This document shows, in pieces, positions 46,103 through 56,908 of a stretch of 64,000 nucleotides of DNA; positions within the stretch are counted from its first letter, which is position 1, and every line of letters begins with the position of its first letter. Where the stretch lies: positions 372,001-436,000 of the forward strand of contig JAACJM010000015.1 in assembly GCA_013368315.1 (NCBI GenBank), given 5' to 3'. Under the pieces are notes generated by a model. The model did no database searches. It was not told the origin of the DNA and was given only the letters and a program-made list of their open reading frames with translations. Source of the DNA: Tetrapyrgos nigripes. Taxonomy: Eukaryota > Basidiomycota > Agaricomycetes > Agaricales > Campanellaceae. The translations under genes and the position numbers were made by a program.

Positions 46103-49022
46103 TCAATATCTATTGTCCTCATCCTCACTCCTCACAGTATCCAAACTCTCCCTAGCCAAATCCAAAAAGCTTTCTTCCTTGGCTAACCTCAATGGTTTTG
46201 TCGTCATCGATGAGGGCATCCCGTTCGCGCCATTAACATTGCCAAACGCAGACTCCCTCCAGGAACCCTTGACTACCCCGTTCCAACGGCACTGGTACGT
46301 GGATGCAATTGCAGTCTTGATGATGATGAAGACATGGACATGGATTTGGACAAACCCATCGGAGGAGATGAGGAACCGGCCTTGAGAGCATAGCTTCCAA
46401 ATTGTCGTGAATGTCGAGGTGATCGTCTCTGCCCACTCCAACCATACCCATACCCATACCCATATCCCAATCTCTATCTGCATCATCCCCACCATACCCA
46501 CTGACATATCTTGATATCGAACCCGCATTCGAATTCCCTCGAGATCGCGTCTGTAACGGAGGTACTTGTCCAGGATCCGAACGTGAGTTTCGGTCTACAC
46601 CTAAACTCATGCCCACGCCTAAACTCATACCCATACCATTACGAAGGTCGCCAGATACATCACCCAACACGTCCCGATCCACATCACCAGGCATAGCCAT
46701 TCCCAAAATACCACGAGCCTCATCATCAGCCTCATCATCATCGTCGTCATGGATCTCCAAAAACGATGGTTTCTTCATCAGCGATTTTCTCCTTGACATG
46801 CTCGTTGCACTAGTCTTCCTCTTCGGTCTAGGTGGTGGGACTAATGAAAATCCAACGCTTGCGCTTCCATTAGCGGCACCAGGGTTCGGGCTCCCTCCAG
46901 GCGTCGTAGCAGGTGTTCCAGCCAAACTACCGCTCCTACTTCGACTCCCACTCCCACTTCCACTTCTACTACCACTTCGATTCCTTGAGCGTGGAGTTGG
47001 CCGTAATCCTGCCCCCTTATCGGGTGCAGTACCCATCCCTGTTCCGGAGACGGAAGCTGTCAAGGAAATTGCGGGCAAACCTGAATTAATATTTGCTGGG
47101 CCCGTCCCTGTATTGGTGCCTGTACGGGAATGAGTTGAAGATCCTGTGGTTGGACGGCGTGGACGGGGAGGAGGGGGTAAAGAAACGATGACTTGAGAGT
47201 CGCGATTAGAAGCGATATTAGTGAAGCTATTGCTGCCGCTCTTGCGTCTTTGAATTCTATCATCTGTACGAGAACAGAATAGTCAATTTTAGTCGGATAA
47301 GGATTAAGTAGAGCAAAATGATTCGTACCACGATCACCGGAAGCGCGACCCTGCCCCGACCCTGCCCGTCCCTGGGCGTGCGATTGAGAATGAGGATGCA
47401 CAATCACGCGGGAAGTCATCGAATTGGCCCTCGAACTGGCGGAAGCCACGGAAAAAGTAGATAAACGGGAATTAGGCGAGCTAGGAGCGGTGACGGGGAA
47501 TTTGGGAGCGACGACTACGGCGGATCTTAATGAACTGGCATGGGACATGATGGAGTTGGAACGGCCAACGGAAGAGGACGAGGTTGATGGAGAGGAGACG
47601 TCGATTGGGCTACCTAGTAGACTTTGAGCTATTGACATGGATCCAAATCCACTGGTGACGGGGTGCATTCCATAGTCTGATTCACTTGTACTAGCCATAG
47701 TGGAAGCAGAGATGACAGACATGCCCCTTTGTCGACCCAGAGACTCAAAGTCTTCAGCTTGTACGCTAGCTTCTATATCCAACTGTTCTGAGGGAGAGAT
47801 GATTTGTTGGGGAGTATAGTCAACGGCGGGGTTGATACGATTATCCATGACCACTGGCCGCTCAACATCTTTCTCATCCCAGAACGAAGAGGTGATCGAC
47901 TGCCGAGCCCAGGATTTGTTAGGTGAGGTTTGGTCGTCTGAGAGAGGTAGCGAAAATACAGAACGTAGGTCGATGTCATCTTCTTTAGACTGGGTGGTAG
48001 ACTGGGTGGTAGAAGGCCGGCGAAGACTCGAGCCGGAAAATAACCTCTTTCTACCAGGAGTGGGAGGATCACTGGGAAGTGTTCGTTTGGATGTATCGCT
48101 GCCACTGCTACTGGTACGAAGGTTTAGGGGTAGAGGAGGAAGAGGAATGCGAGGATGGTGGAAAGAACGCTGCTTTCTGGGATGTTTGTCGTCTGAAGAG
48201 GAGGCAGTGGTTTTTTGGGTGAGAGTTTGATGGGAGATGGATTTCTTTAGGGAGCGAGGAGAGGTGTCGTCTGAAGGAAGCGCTTTGGAGCGTGGTACGT
48301 ATTGTTGATTTTGTATTCTCGAGTCTCTGGCTGATCTGGTGGAGCCGTATGAGAGACGTGAAGAGGACTCGGGCAAGGGTTCGTCGAAATCCGGTATGGA
48401 AGGGGGAGGTGGCGGTAATTTTGCAGAAGGAGGAGCAGACAGGGGCTGCCCCATTCGCTGTACGGAAGGCTGCCTTACGACAAGACGGGGAGAAGGCTCG
48501 TTGAAAAACTTGGGCTGTGGAGGAGTCCCAGATTCGGTCAGACCGCGAGCGCGCATAGGTGGACGAACTGCAAGATGAGGATCGGGCTGGGATAACCTGT
48601 CACGTGGCCTGTACAAACATGAGACTGGGTTGAAGAAAGGGAGCAAAAAAGACGGACTGTAACGGAGGAGGAAGGGACCTTGGAGTCACATCTACCACCG
48701 ATTCCGGTGGTGATGAAGCGTGAGATGATGACGATGCATAGGATACTACGCGCTGGGGCGGAAGCTTTGGGATGAATTCGGGTTCTAGGTGTGCAGTTGG
48801 AGGCCTTGCGGCGAATGGGTCTGGATCCGAGAGAGTCAAGAGAGAGTGACGGTGCGAGTCCTTTGGAGTTCGAGGTTCGGAATCTCCGGTGGATGAGATG
48901 GACTTGGAGGGAGGTCTGTTTGAGTAGTGGACTGGAGGAGATGGAGGAACGTATTGGGGCGGAGGGTCCTGAATAACAAGACTGGCCTTCTTTGACTTGA
49001 GCTTCCACCAGCTTCCGCTCAT
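46103..49022 (-). CDS. Large Ser/Pro-rich disordered hypothetical protein
   Basis: Start MSGSWWKLKSKKASLVIQDP (ATG at 49020-49022). Exons 1 and 2 join near 48.6 kb, giving SQPDPHLAVRPPMRARGLTE. The frame runs to an intron near 47.28-47.33 kb and then to LPAISLTASVSGTGMGTAPD. A last intron of about 64 nt (46301-46364) joins PVPHLLRW to CRWNGVVKGSWRESAFGN, ending LDLARESLDTVRSEDEDNRY with a stop at 46103-46105. The protein is about 900 aa, mostly disordered: Ser-rich repeats, a run of (RS/GS)n, an acidic DDDDDEADDEA block, and repeated GMG/LGVGM units. The conserved-looking ends (WWKLKSKK and KEESFLDLARESLDTV) suggest short binding motifs at each terminus. No function known to me. Confidence 0.72.
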
Positions 49023-49295
49023 GTCATTGCATGGAAGGAAAAATCAAGTCTTTGTATGTTTTTGGTCACATCAAATCTGTGACATGACATACCCAAAAAC
49101 AGCATAATACATTTTGGCACACTCTCTCTTGGAAACAGATGCGTTGCAGTGCGTTTGCTTGTCACTACGATTAATCCTTATAGGTTTTAATCCTTACGAG
49201 AGGCCATACGAAATCATCCACATAGACACCTATTTGAGTGTACTGCGGGACTCTCGGAACCGAGTAACATTCTATGTACCTGTGCAAAGACATCC

Positions 49296-50202
49296 TCATC
49301 CAAAGTGCGCCCATTGATCGGTCTCATCGACTTCCCTGTTCTCTAAATGAGGCATGGGCGTCAACGTCGTCCGTCTCTCCGACTCCACATCGAAAACCAC
49401 CCTCTCCTCCTCATCCTCCTCTTCACTATCAATATCAATATCCAAACCATATCCCGCCCGTCTCGCAGCGTTAATATCAATCGGTTTCGGGCGTGAAAAA
49501 ATAGACTGTCCAGATCTACAACCAATAATTAATGAAGCGTTCCGTTCATCATGAAATCCATGAGACCTACTGTCGCATCACCGCAGCCAACCGACTAAAT
49601 TGCAACACGTTTCTCGCCACTAGCAACAGGGTATCCAGAATCTCCTCTTCCTTACTCGTCGACCCGCATTTCGCAAATGCAAGCACCAATAATGTCAGTG
49701 CGCAAAAGACCGTTAGCACCAGGTCTACCACGTTGAACGGTGATTTCCAGAATTGCTGCAAAACATACAAATCAGCCGGTACCTTCCATGTCAAAGTGTG
49801 AGAGACACTCACCCTCCCAAACGCAACAAACCGTATCCCCACCTCCAATATCATCGACACATTAATAATCACCTCTAAAATATAAAACGGAACCCCAGGA
49901 CATCCATCCAAAATACTCAACACAATCGTCGTCACCGAAAGCGCGGCCATTCCCAAATATAAAAAGATGTACGTCCTAGAATGGACGAAACGATTCGCGA
50001 CTCCTTTGGTTATTTCTGAACGTGTTAGTGTGTACATGGACTTTCGAGTCCGGGATGCCGTAGGTTGTACTGTCCTGCGTAATGTCAGTATGAGTAGCAA
50101 GTCCCAGTCGAATACAAACGTACTCACTCCGAACCACCGACATCATCGTCATTAGGGTTCAACGGCTCCCTCTCCTCTCTCTCGTTGTGTGCTATCGACA
50201 TG
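49296..50202 (-). CDS. Voltage-sensor-like four-helix membrane protein
   Basis: Five exons join to about 240 aa beginning MSIAHNEREEREPLNPNDDD. Four hydrophobic helices follow: TYIFLYLGMAALSVTTIVLS; FYILEVIINVSMILEVGIRF; FNVVDLVLTVFCALTLLVLA; and DTLLLVARNVLQFSRLAAVM. The order and motifs match the S1-S4 helices of the Ion_trans voltage-sensor domain: acidic residues in S2, an N-x-x-D pair in S3 and Arg residues spaced in S4. There is no pore helix pair afterwards. The tail (FSRPKPIDINAARRAGYGLD, then an acidic stretch, ending DETDQWAHFG) is cytosolic in type. It could be a stand-alone sensor or a small channel; the S4 arginine spacing differs from known Hv1 proton channels. Function open. 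Confidence 0.75.
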
Positions 50203-50371
50203 GCAGACTGAGTCTGAAGAGTGTGTGGTGTCGAGACTGCGCAACGTGTTTACCTTTGTGTCATTCCTGGACACAGCCACTGAGACAAACACCTTGTCTT
50301 CAACCACCAAGCATCTTCGCTGGTATAACCTCCCTTGTTTCTAGCTCTTACCCCAACAAGTTTTCGTCAAA

Positions 50372-51923
50372 ATGGGTGGTGGAGATCTTAACATGAAAAA
50401 GTCCTGGCATCCGCTCCTCCTGAAGAATCAGGAGCGGGTGTGGTTGGAGGAGAAGAAGGCTGTAAGTGGCTCAAGCAGCATCTTATCTCATCTCATTGAT
50501 AACTAACACTCTCTTGTGTTATGGATTTAGCTGGAAGAAAAAAAGAAACTCGACCAACTTCGTAAAGAAAAAGAAGAAGAACGTCAACTTCAGGAACTTC
50601 AGCGTATGCAGGAAGAACAAACCGGGAAAAAACGGACAGAGAAACTGGAATGGATGTATACCACCCCTGCGACGGGGAGTTCTACCAATGCGAATGATTT
50701 GGAGGATTATTTGTTGGGTAAGAAGAGAGTGGATAAGATTTTGACTGGGGATGAGAATGCAAAGGTATGTGACTCGTTTGTCTTTGGAAGCCTGGAGAGA
50801 GAGACGACTGACATCCACTCTTTGATAAACAGGTCGGCGCAGCCCACAAAAACTTCATCGCCGTCCAAAACGCCAACAACGTCCGAGACGTCACTGCCAA
50901 GATCCGTGAAGACCCTCTTTTGGCTATCAAACAACAGGAACAAGCGTCTTACGAAAGATTGATGTCGAACCCTCTTCGTTTGAGGGAGATGCAAGAGAGG
51001 AATGGGATTAAATCATCCAAGTTGTCGAAGAAGGAGAAGAAGAGGGAGAAAGAAGAGAGGAGGAAGGAGAAGGAGGAGAGGAGGAGGTTGAAGGCGGAGG
51101 GCAAGTCGAGGAGAGTGGAGGATAGGGAGTATAGGGATAGAGATAGAGATGAGAGGGATGATGGGATAAAGGCAGAAGGGATTACGACAGGTACTCTCGC
51201 TCGCCGAGCACACGTCGTCGGTACTCTCCTGACGACTATGACAGACGAAGACGTTACACCGACAGCCGTAGCCTCAGTCACAGTCGTAGTCGCAGCCCAC
51301 CTCCTCGTCGAGAAGCTCCACACTTCCGTGATGGAAAAGGCTCGGAAGATTCTCCTTTGGATGAAGATGATGACTATCCCTCAGGTTCTCGTGGTCGTGA
51401 CCGCAGAGACAGAGATTTTGACTCTCGCTCTTACTCGAGACGACGTGGGTTTAGCCGTAGTGCTAGTCCACCGAGTCACAGGGACCGAGACGGCAGAGAC
51501 AGAGATACCTACTCTAAACGTCCTCGTAGTCCAAGCCCACCTCCTTGGAACCGAGACTCTCACCCTTCGTCTAAACGACCCCGTCGAAGCCCTCCTCCAC
51601 CGCATTCTCGTCCTTCCAACTCCCAATCTCAATCCACCTCCCAATCCCAATCTACCCGCGACCGCGAAGCCGAACGCGCCGCCCGCCTCGCCTCCATGGC
51701 CTCCAGCGCTTCTTCCATGTCTGCCGAACGTCAAGTTCGTTTACAAGCCTTACTCGAGAAGGAAAAAGCTGAACTTCAAAGAGAGGAAGAGGCTAGGAAG
51801 AAGTCGAAGGGGATGGGAGATTTTATTAGTACGGAACAGAAGAAGGTGTTTGGTGGGACGGAGGGTGGGTTGGAGGATAGGATTAGGAGGGGGAGAGGGG
51901 GGATGGTTATTGATAGGGATTGA
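50372..51923 (+). CDS. CWC25: Pre-mRNA splicing factor Cwc25
   Basis: Spliceosome protein required for the first catalytic step. The N-terminus [20 protein letters not shown] is diagnostic, followed by [56 protein letters not shown] and [20 protein letters not shown]. The rest is Lys/Glu- then Arg/Ser-rich. A 47-nt intron at about 51131-51177 is needed to keep the RS-rich frame (VEDRE to [12 protein letters not shown]); without it the frame gives an unrelated hydrophobic protein. The end is [20 protein letters not shown] and a stop at 51923. Pieces of this gene were copied to 14309-14493 and 56515-56710. Confidence 0.94.
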
Positions 51924-52324
51924 TAATTGATTGGGGTATGGCTGGGATAAGGTGTAGGTTGGGTAAGCTGAGGTTTCTTTGCATCATACTATGTATAAGG
52001 ATTTTATGTTGAATCGTCGTTTTTTAGTTTACATATGCATGTAATCGTATAGGCACTCGGAGTTCTTTGTCACTGAAAAGAAGTTGAACTATTTTCGTTG
52101 ACTCTGCTAAATTCTGTATAGTAAATCTCTACTCCTTGCGACGCCTCCTCTATCCCCCGGACTGGATTTTGGACCGACCGTCATGCTGAGTTCTGTCTTC
52201 ACTAATAATCTCCATTCCAGCTACCTAGTCACTAGCACTCCTGAACTGTCTGCTCAATTGTCCAGGGAAAGTTTGCACCCGGTTGAAACATATAATTAGA
52301 TTTGGATGTGTTGGAAGTACATTG
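51924..52324. other. Intergenic between CWC25 and STAND-B1 (convergent)
   Basis: CWC25 3' flank, partly recognisable again after the truncated copy at 56.7-56.8 kb (ggtgtaggttggg). The STAND-type 3' flank ends sharply at 52289. No gene seen. Confidence 0.5.
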
Positions 52325-55300
52325 CTATCTACTGGGTAGCATGCTCTCCATGTCATTGAGTGTTCTTTCAACCTGGTACAGGAGTATTCTGCAGTTGCGG
52401 ATTTGATAGTCTTTAAGAAGACTCGCTGGTATCCCTTCATAAGCCACAAGAGCCTTCTGCAAAGCAATCTCAGCATTGATCCAATCACCTATTTGAGACA
52501 AAATATCCCCAATCTCCTTTAATGCGTCGCCAACTCCCAAAGCGTCACCGAGCAACTTGGCCAATGTTAAAAATTCCAGCGCTCTCCCTAAGGCCTCATC
52601 ATACAAGCGGCCATACTTCAAGGTTATAGCGAGGCAGTGGAGATTGTGACTTTGGTAGTCCCCACGACCACATTGAATGGAGAGTTCCAAAGCCTGATTT
52701 GTCAGATGGAGTGCGATGGCTAAAGAGTTGGGTACGAGTTCAGGTTGTTGGAGATATAAATGACGATATGAGAGAGCCAAAGCACTTAGACATCTTTCCA
52801 ACTCAAGACGACGTCCCAGTTCTTCAAATTTCGCCCTGGCCCGCTCCAACATGGGGTGTGCCTCCAACAACATTCCATGGTGGTTGTATATCTGTCCATG
52901 CCACAAGTCGCACAAAGCTTGCCCGAAAGGGTCGTCTGCACCATACGCTATTCGGGCTTCTTCAACAAGACATAGAAAATTTTCGAGTGAATCCTGTGAA
53001 GCGGTCGGCTTACACAGGTCGTACTCGATTAATTTGAGAAAGCAACGAGCAACAGAATTTCTGTCTCCCAAAGCGTTGAACAGGCCACGAGCCCGAGAAA
53101 CTCTCTCTATGGCGACGTTGAATTCGCACAATGCACGGCACATTTCTGCAGAGCAGACTAGAGACTCTGCTTCATATTTCGCATTCTTCATCCGCTTTGA
53201 CACAGATAAAGTATGCTCGATAAGGTCAGAACGTGGCCGAGTGTAGCGTTGATGCCAGCTCAAAGTCAACAGTGCCTGTAAGATTTCGGGACTGACATCG
53301 GTACTGGACTCGGAGGTAGCATCCAGGAGAACGGATTGTAGGTTGACCTCCTGACTAGAGAGAAATTGCTTATCGTCTAGATAGGTGGGATCCCCGGGAG
53401 AGGAGCCGTGGTCTGCGATAAGCGAACAGCAGACTCGGTGAATACGGACTCGAGTGGCTGCCACAAAATCTCTATCAGGAGTATGACGGAGTATGTATGA
53501 ACGAATGACAGGGATAACAAATGCGGTGGATTCTGTGAGCTCGACCAAGGCAGTCTTACTCAGGACATGGAGAGCTTTCGACTGATTGATACCTTCTGGT
53601 ACCCAGTACTTCTCTAGATCGACACGCGAGACAGGAGTGGGGAAAAAGGCCAAGAGGGTGAGCACTTTCATAGCATGAATGCTCTTCTTCATGGGAGGAT
53701 TGTCGAGGGAAAGTTTGATTGATTTATGCATCACGTTGTCCTCGTCATCGTCTGACATGGAAAGAATGTCAGGCCCATCACGCCGCCAATTGCGTAGCAG
53801 CTCAACCGGTGTTGTCTGGCTCGTCCTAGCATAATTCGCAAGTAGTGTGACGGCTAGAGGTAGATGACCAATGGCATCGAGGAGTTCAAAAAGCTGTTCC
53901 TCGCTGGTGTCAGGGTATATCTTGGTATAAATCTTGGCCGACGCCTCCACATCGACAGGTTTGAGCAACTCAACCTCCCACTTTTGGTCCGTTGGAGGTT
54001 GGTTGGCCCGCATTGTGATAAAAATGGAGAGGCGTGGAATATCTGCTAGATTTCGAAGTATGTGCTCCACCTGCCCTTCATCCGCATTCCATGGAGTCTC
54101 GAAATTGTCCAACAACAAAAGTCGATAAGGCTGCTGCTCGGGTTTACTAGATGGCGGCCTAAGCTCTGCAAGGATATCCTCTAATGTCTGGCCTGTTTTC
54201 TTGTTGATACAAAGAGAGTCGTAGAGGATATCGAGGAGAAGTGTAGCAGACGTCGCCTTCGCACATCCAACCCAAAACTGATTCGATTCTCCACCATATC
54301 TTTCTTGTACAACATCATGCTCCATCACTGCAAGAGCAGCAGAGGTCTTCCCTATTCCACCTGGCCCTAACAGTGCCAGGAGCACCTTTGAACCGGTCTC
54401 ACACATTGCTGGGACCAGTCTGGTTGCCAGACGGTTCAACACCTCGTCACGACCGTAAAAGATATGGGAGCGGGAAGGAGGATGTGGCTTTCGAGTGGTC
54501 GACTGGATCTCCTGACGAAACTCAGGGTTAAAATTCTGAAGCATTGTCTTGATTTCCTTGATATCCCTCATCATCTCCTCCGTATTCTCCAAGGTCGCCT
54601 GCAGAGTTCTGTAGTAGGCTTCAATATCGTTTTCCAACTTTTTGAGCACGGCAGCATTGTGAACCTGGCGGGAAAGCTATATTCGGCCTTTAGCTGCATA
54701 TGAAGCTACAGCATACTGGTTTTTACATACTGCGAAATTATGGAGAGACCCGTCAAGCTTCTTTAAGCACTTCTTCACCGCTTCTTCATTCGCGTTCTTG
54801 AATAACACCAGGAGAAGACGATGTTGGTTCGATATTTCTGTCAGTTTCTCTTCAATGTACTGCAAATCGCTGCATGTCCTCAGGACCACAGATAAATGCA
54901 AAATGAGGTAAGTACTTACCCTTGAAGTTGTTCAATGTCACGCTTCAAATTGTCGGTAATCTCCTCCACTGGCTTTCCCGACAATCCTTGGACCAGAACC
55001 AGGGAAAGACCTCGAATCCGTTCTCTCAATTCATCTGCTTGCTCCAGAGAGTCCTGTACTTGCTGTTCATTGTATTAGAACGGATTTGCGCTGTCATTAC
55101 TAGGGCTCTTACCTGACACAGCTCGATAAGACGAATCGCTGCTTTGACAGCTACACTAACGGCAGGCAGAGGAATTGATTCGGAAACTATGTCAAGAGCG
55201 GAAAGGATGGTATCTGCTGCCATTCCGCTGTTGCTCGGCTTGCCAATGTCAGTTTTACGCCGTTGAACCACTGGGGACACCTTGAGTAAAAGTAATCAGG

Positions 55301-55407
55301 TTATGAAGGTCTAAAGGTCTTGCGAGCAAGCGACATACCTTGCCAACGTGGTCCTCTTCTCGGGAAAGCTTTGGCTTGCTCGGCCAACAACCACAGAGAG
55401 ACGACAT
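52325..55407 (-). CDS. STAND/NLR-like protein B1: MLKL-NTD-like domain, NB-ARC, TPR
   Basis: Intact paralogue of A. Exon 1 gives MSSLCGCWPSKPKLSREEDH. The N-terminal helical domain follows over several exons (ILSALDIVSESIPLPAVSVA; LEQADELRERIRGLSLVLVQ; DLQYIEEKLTEISNQHRLLL). The last exon contains the linker helix KKLENDIEAYYRTLQATLEN, then SHIFYGRDEVLNRL, Walker A GPGGIGKTSAALAVM, Walker B YRLLLLDNFETPW, IFITMRANQPP, the GxP motif HLPLAVTLLANYA, the winged-helix VIPVIRSYILRH and TPR-like helices to the end (QVERTLNDMESMLPSR). About 970 aa. Compared with B2 the body differs at only a small number of positions, and at several of these B1 is the odd one out against A (for example VEHIL, SIFITM, VELLKP). 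Role inferred: intracellular non-self or damage sensor driving cell death. Confidence 0.88.
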
Positions 55408-55595
55408 GAAGTAAAGATGGCTAGTCAGTCTTGTTCAAGTTGTCGATAAGAACGGTCATGGCTGACTTCTCCCATATGAGTTTTAAATGAAACAACGCGA
55501 CAGCAGCCAAAATCATCATCACACGCCGTCCCGGCAATTCAGTCCAAACATGTTGAACCAAGTTCGCCGCAACCTAACGGAGCCCAACTCGCGTA

Positions 55596-56157
55596 TTACC
55601 TGCGCTGGAGCAGGCTGGAAGCCTCGCTGCCCGTTTCATTCATGCTGCCCTTGAATCCTACCAAACGCAGTGTAATGATGACTCGATATTTGAGACAGTG
55701 TTGAGGACTGTCGTCTCCGACGCAGTTGCTGGGCACCTCCTGAGTATAAACAACGAAATGAGAACATATTTTCCACGTTAATAGTAGGTCACATACCTCG
55801 AATAAATCCTTCGGTTTGCTAGAGGAATTGAGAGCAATTGCGGGTATGCCTTTAGCTGCAAGCTCCTTCACTTGGGCATCCGTCAATGCATTGTATGGAC
55901 TGATGACCAGAATAACCTTCTGGGCTGTAGGCTCAATGTCTCCAGGATTCCAGTAGTAGGATAATAGGTACCAGAGTATGAGTCCTTCCGCCCCGGTTAG
56001 CATGTCGTACACAATGGTCACTTTAAAGACGTTCTGCCCGACGTTCTCTTCATGTTCTCAAAGGGCAGGGACTTTCAAAAGTCGCATAAGGTTTCCCTAG
56101 CTCTTGGAAGTCTTCCTGGGTGAAGACTCGGCTGGTTTTTGGTGCGTTCATCGTGGT
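55596..56157 (-). pseudogene. Decayed RecQ-like DNA helicase fragment
   Basis: Minus-strand frames read MNAPKTSRVFTQEDFQELGK, then (after breaks) VTIVYDMLTGAEGLILWYLL, SYYWNPGDIEPTAQKVILVI, SPYNALTDAQVKELAAKGIP and AIALNSSSKPKDLFE, followed by an intron-like 55-nt gap and YRVIITLRLVG. This follows the Walker A to motif Ia region of the RecQ-like helicases found in multicopy in mushroom genomes (VISPLNAL, KGIPAIAL), but the P-loop is TGAEGLI instead of TGAGKSL. Only a short N-terminal part is left, with no helicase C-terminal domain. A relic, not a gene. Confidence 0.6.
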
Positions 56158-56514
56158 GCAGAGACATGGATATGATCGAGATGTGTAGCACATGAACGGG
56201 GCCAGATCGGGAGGAACGGAAAACACTAAGAATCTTGTATTTCGTTGTAAATGCAGTCTACATGGTTTGGAGTAGCGTACTCGAGATTCGGAAGTAAGTT
56301 TCGGGACCGATGGTCGAAATCTGGCAAAGTCAAAACAATCACGTGGAGTTTTCGTGACCTCAAAGTGCACAACGCTTTATCGACCGTCAATGTCATCAAA
56401 AAAGAATTTACGCCACAGCAACTCAACAATACGCCAAGTACTCGGGTCTCGACAAACGCACGACAAAGGCTGACTGAAGTCAAACAGGTCGATTTTTTTC
56501 TAACGCCTCTTCAA
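56158..56514. other. Spacer between the RecQ relic and CWC25 fragment
   Basis: No gene seen. The word gcacgacaaaggctgact near 56459 recurs near 60558 (gcacgacaaaggccgact), showing that part of this spacer is also duplicated. Confidence 0.45.
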
Positions 56515-56710
56515 CCATGCTTGCTGAACGTCAAGTTTGTTTACAAGCCTTACTCGAGAAAGAAAAGGCTGAATTACAGAGAGAGGAAGAGGCTAGGAAG
56601 AAATTGAAGGGATGGGAGATTTTATTGGGAAGGAGCTGAAGGTGTTGGAGGATAGGATTAGGAGGGGAGAGGGGGAATGGTTATTGATAGAGATCGATTG
56701 GGATGTGGCT
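56515..56710 (+). pseudogene. Truncated copy of the CWC25 3' end
   Basis: Matches CWC25 from about 51716 to the stop region: AACGTCAAGTTTGTTTACAA, cttactcgagaa-gaaaa, gaggaagaggctaggaagaa and aggattaggagggg-agaggg are shared. Small deletions break the reading frame (for example in [13 protein letters not shown], where an interior piece is lost). It lacks all 5' exons. It lies next to STAND-B2 just as the real CWC25 lies next to B1, so the tandem duplication carried the gene's tail. Confidence 0.85.
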
Positions 56711-56908
56711 ACAGTAGTACTAGGGTGTAGGTTGGGAAGGGATTGGTGAAGTGTTGGAGCCTGAGTGTTGGGTTGGGCTGGGGTATGTGAGATTTTCTGT
56801 ATATTACATGGAAGGTTGTCTTGAACCTGTGGTTCTTTATCTTGAGCTCCCTATCCAGAATTGCTGGGTCATCATATGATTAGATTTGGGTGTGTTGGAA
56901 GTACATTG

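Noticed and set aside
45282..46128. Minus-strand hydrophobic frames up to 164 aa
   Set aside because: Simple A-rich plus-strand DNA read in reverse, in a convergent intergenic region; no recognisable protein.
51183..51930. The continuous CWC25 frame giving an Ala/Val/Leu-rich tail
   Set aside because: It arises by ignoring a 47-nt intron; the spliced frame gives the expected RS-rich Cwc25 tail.
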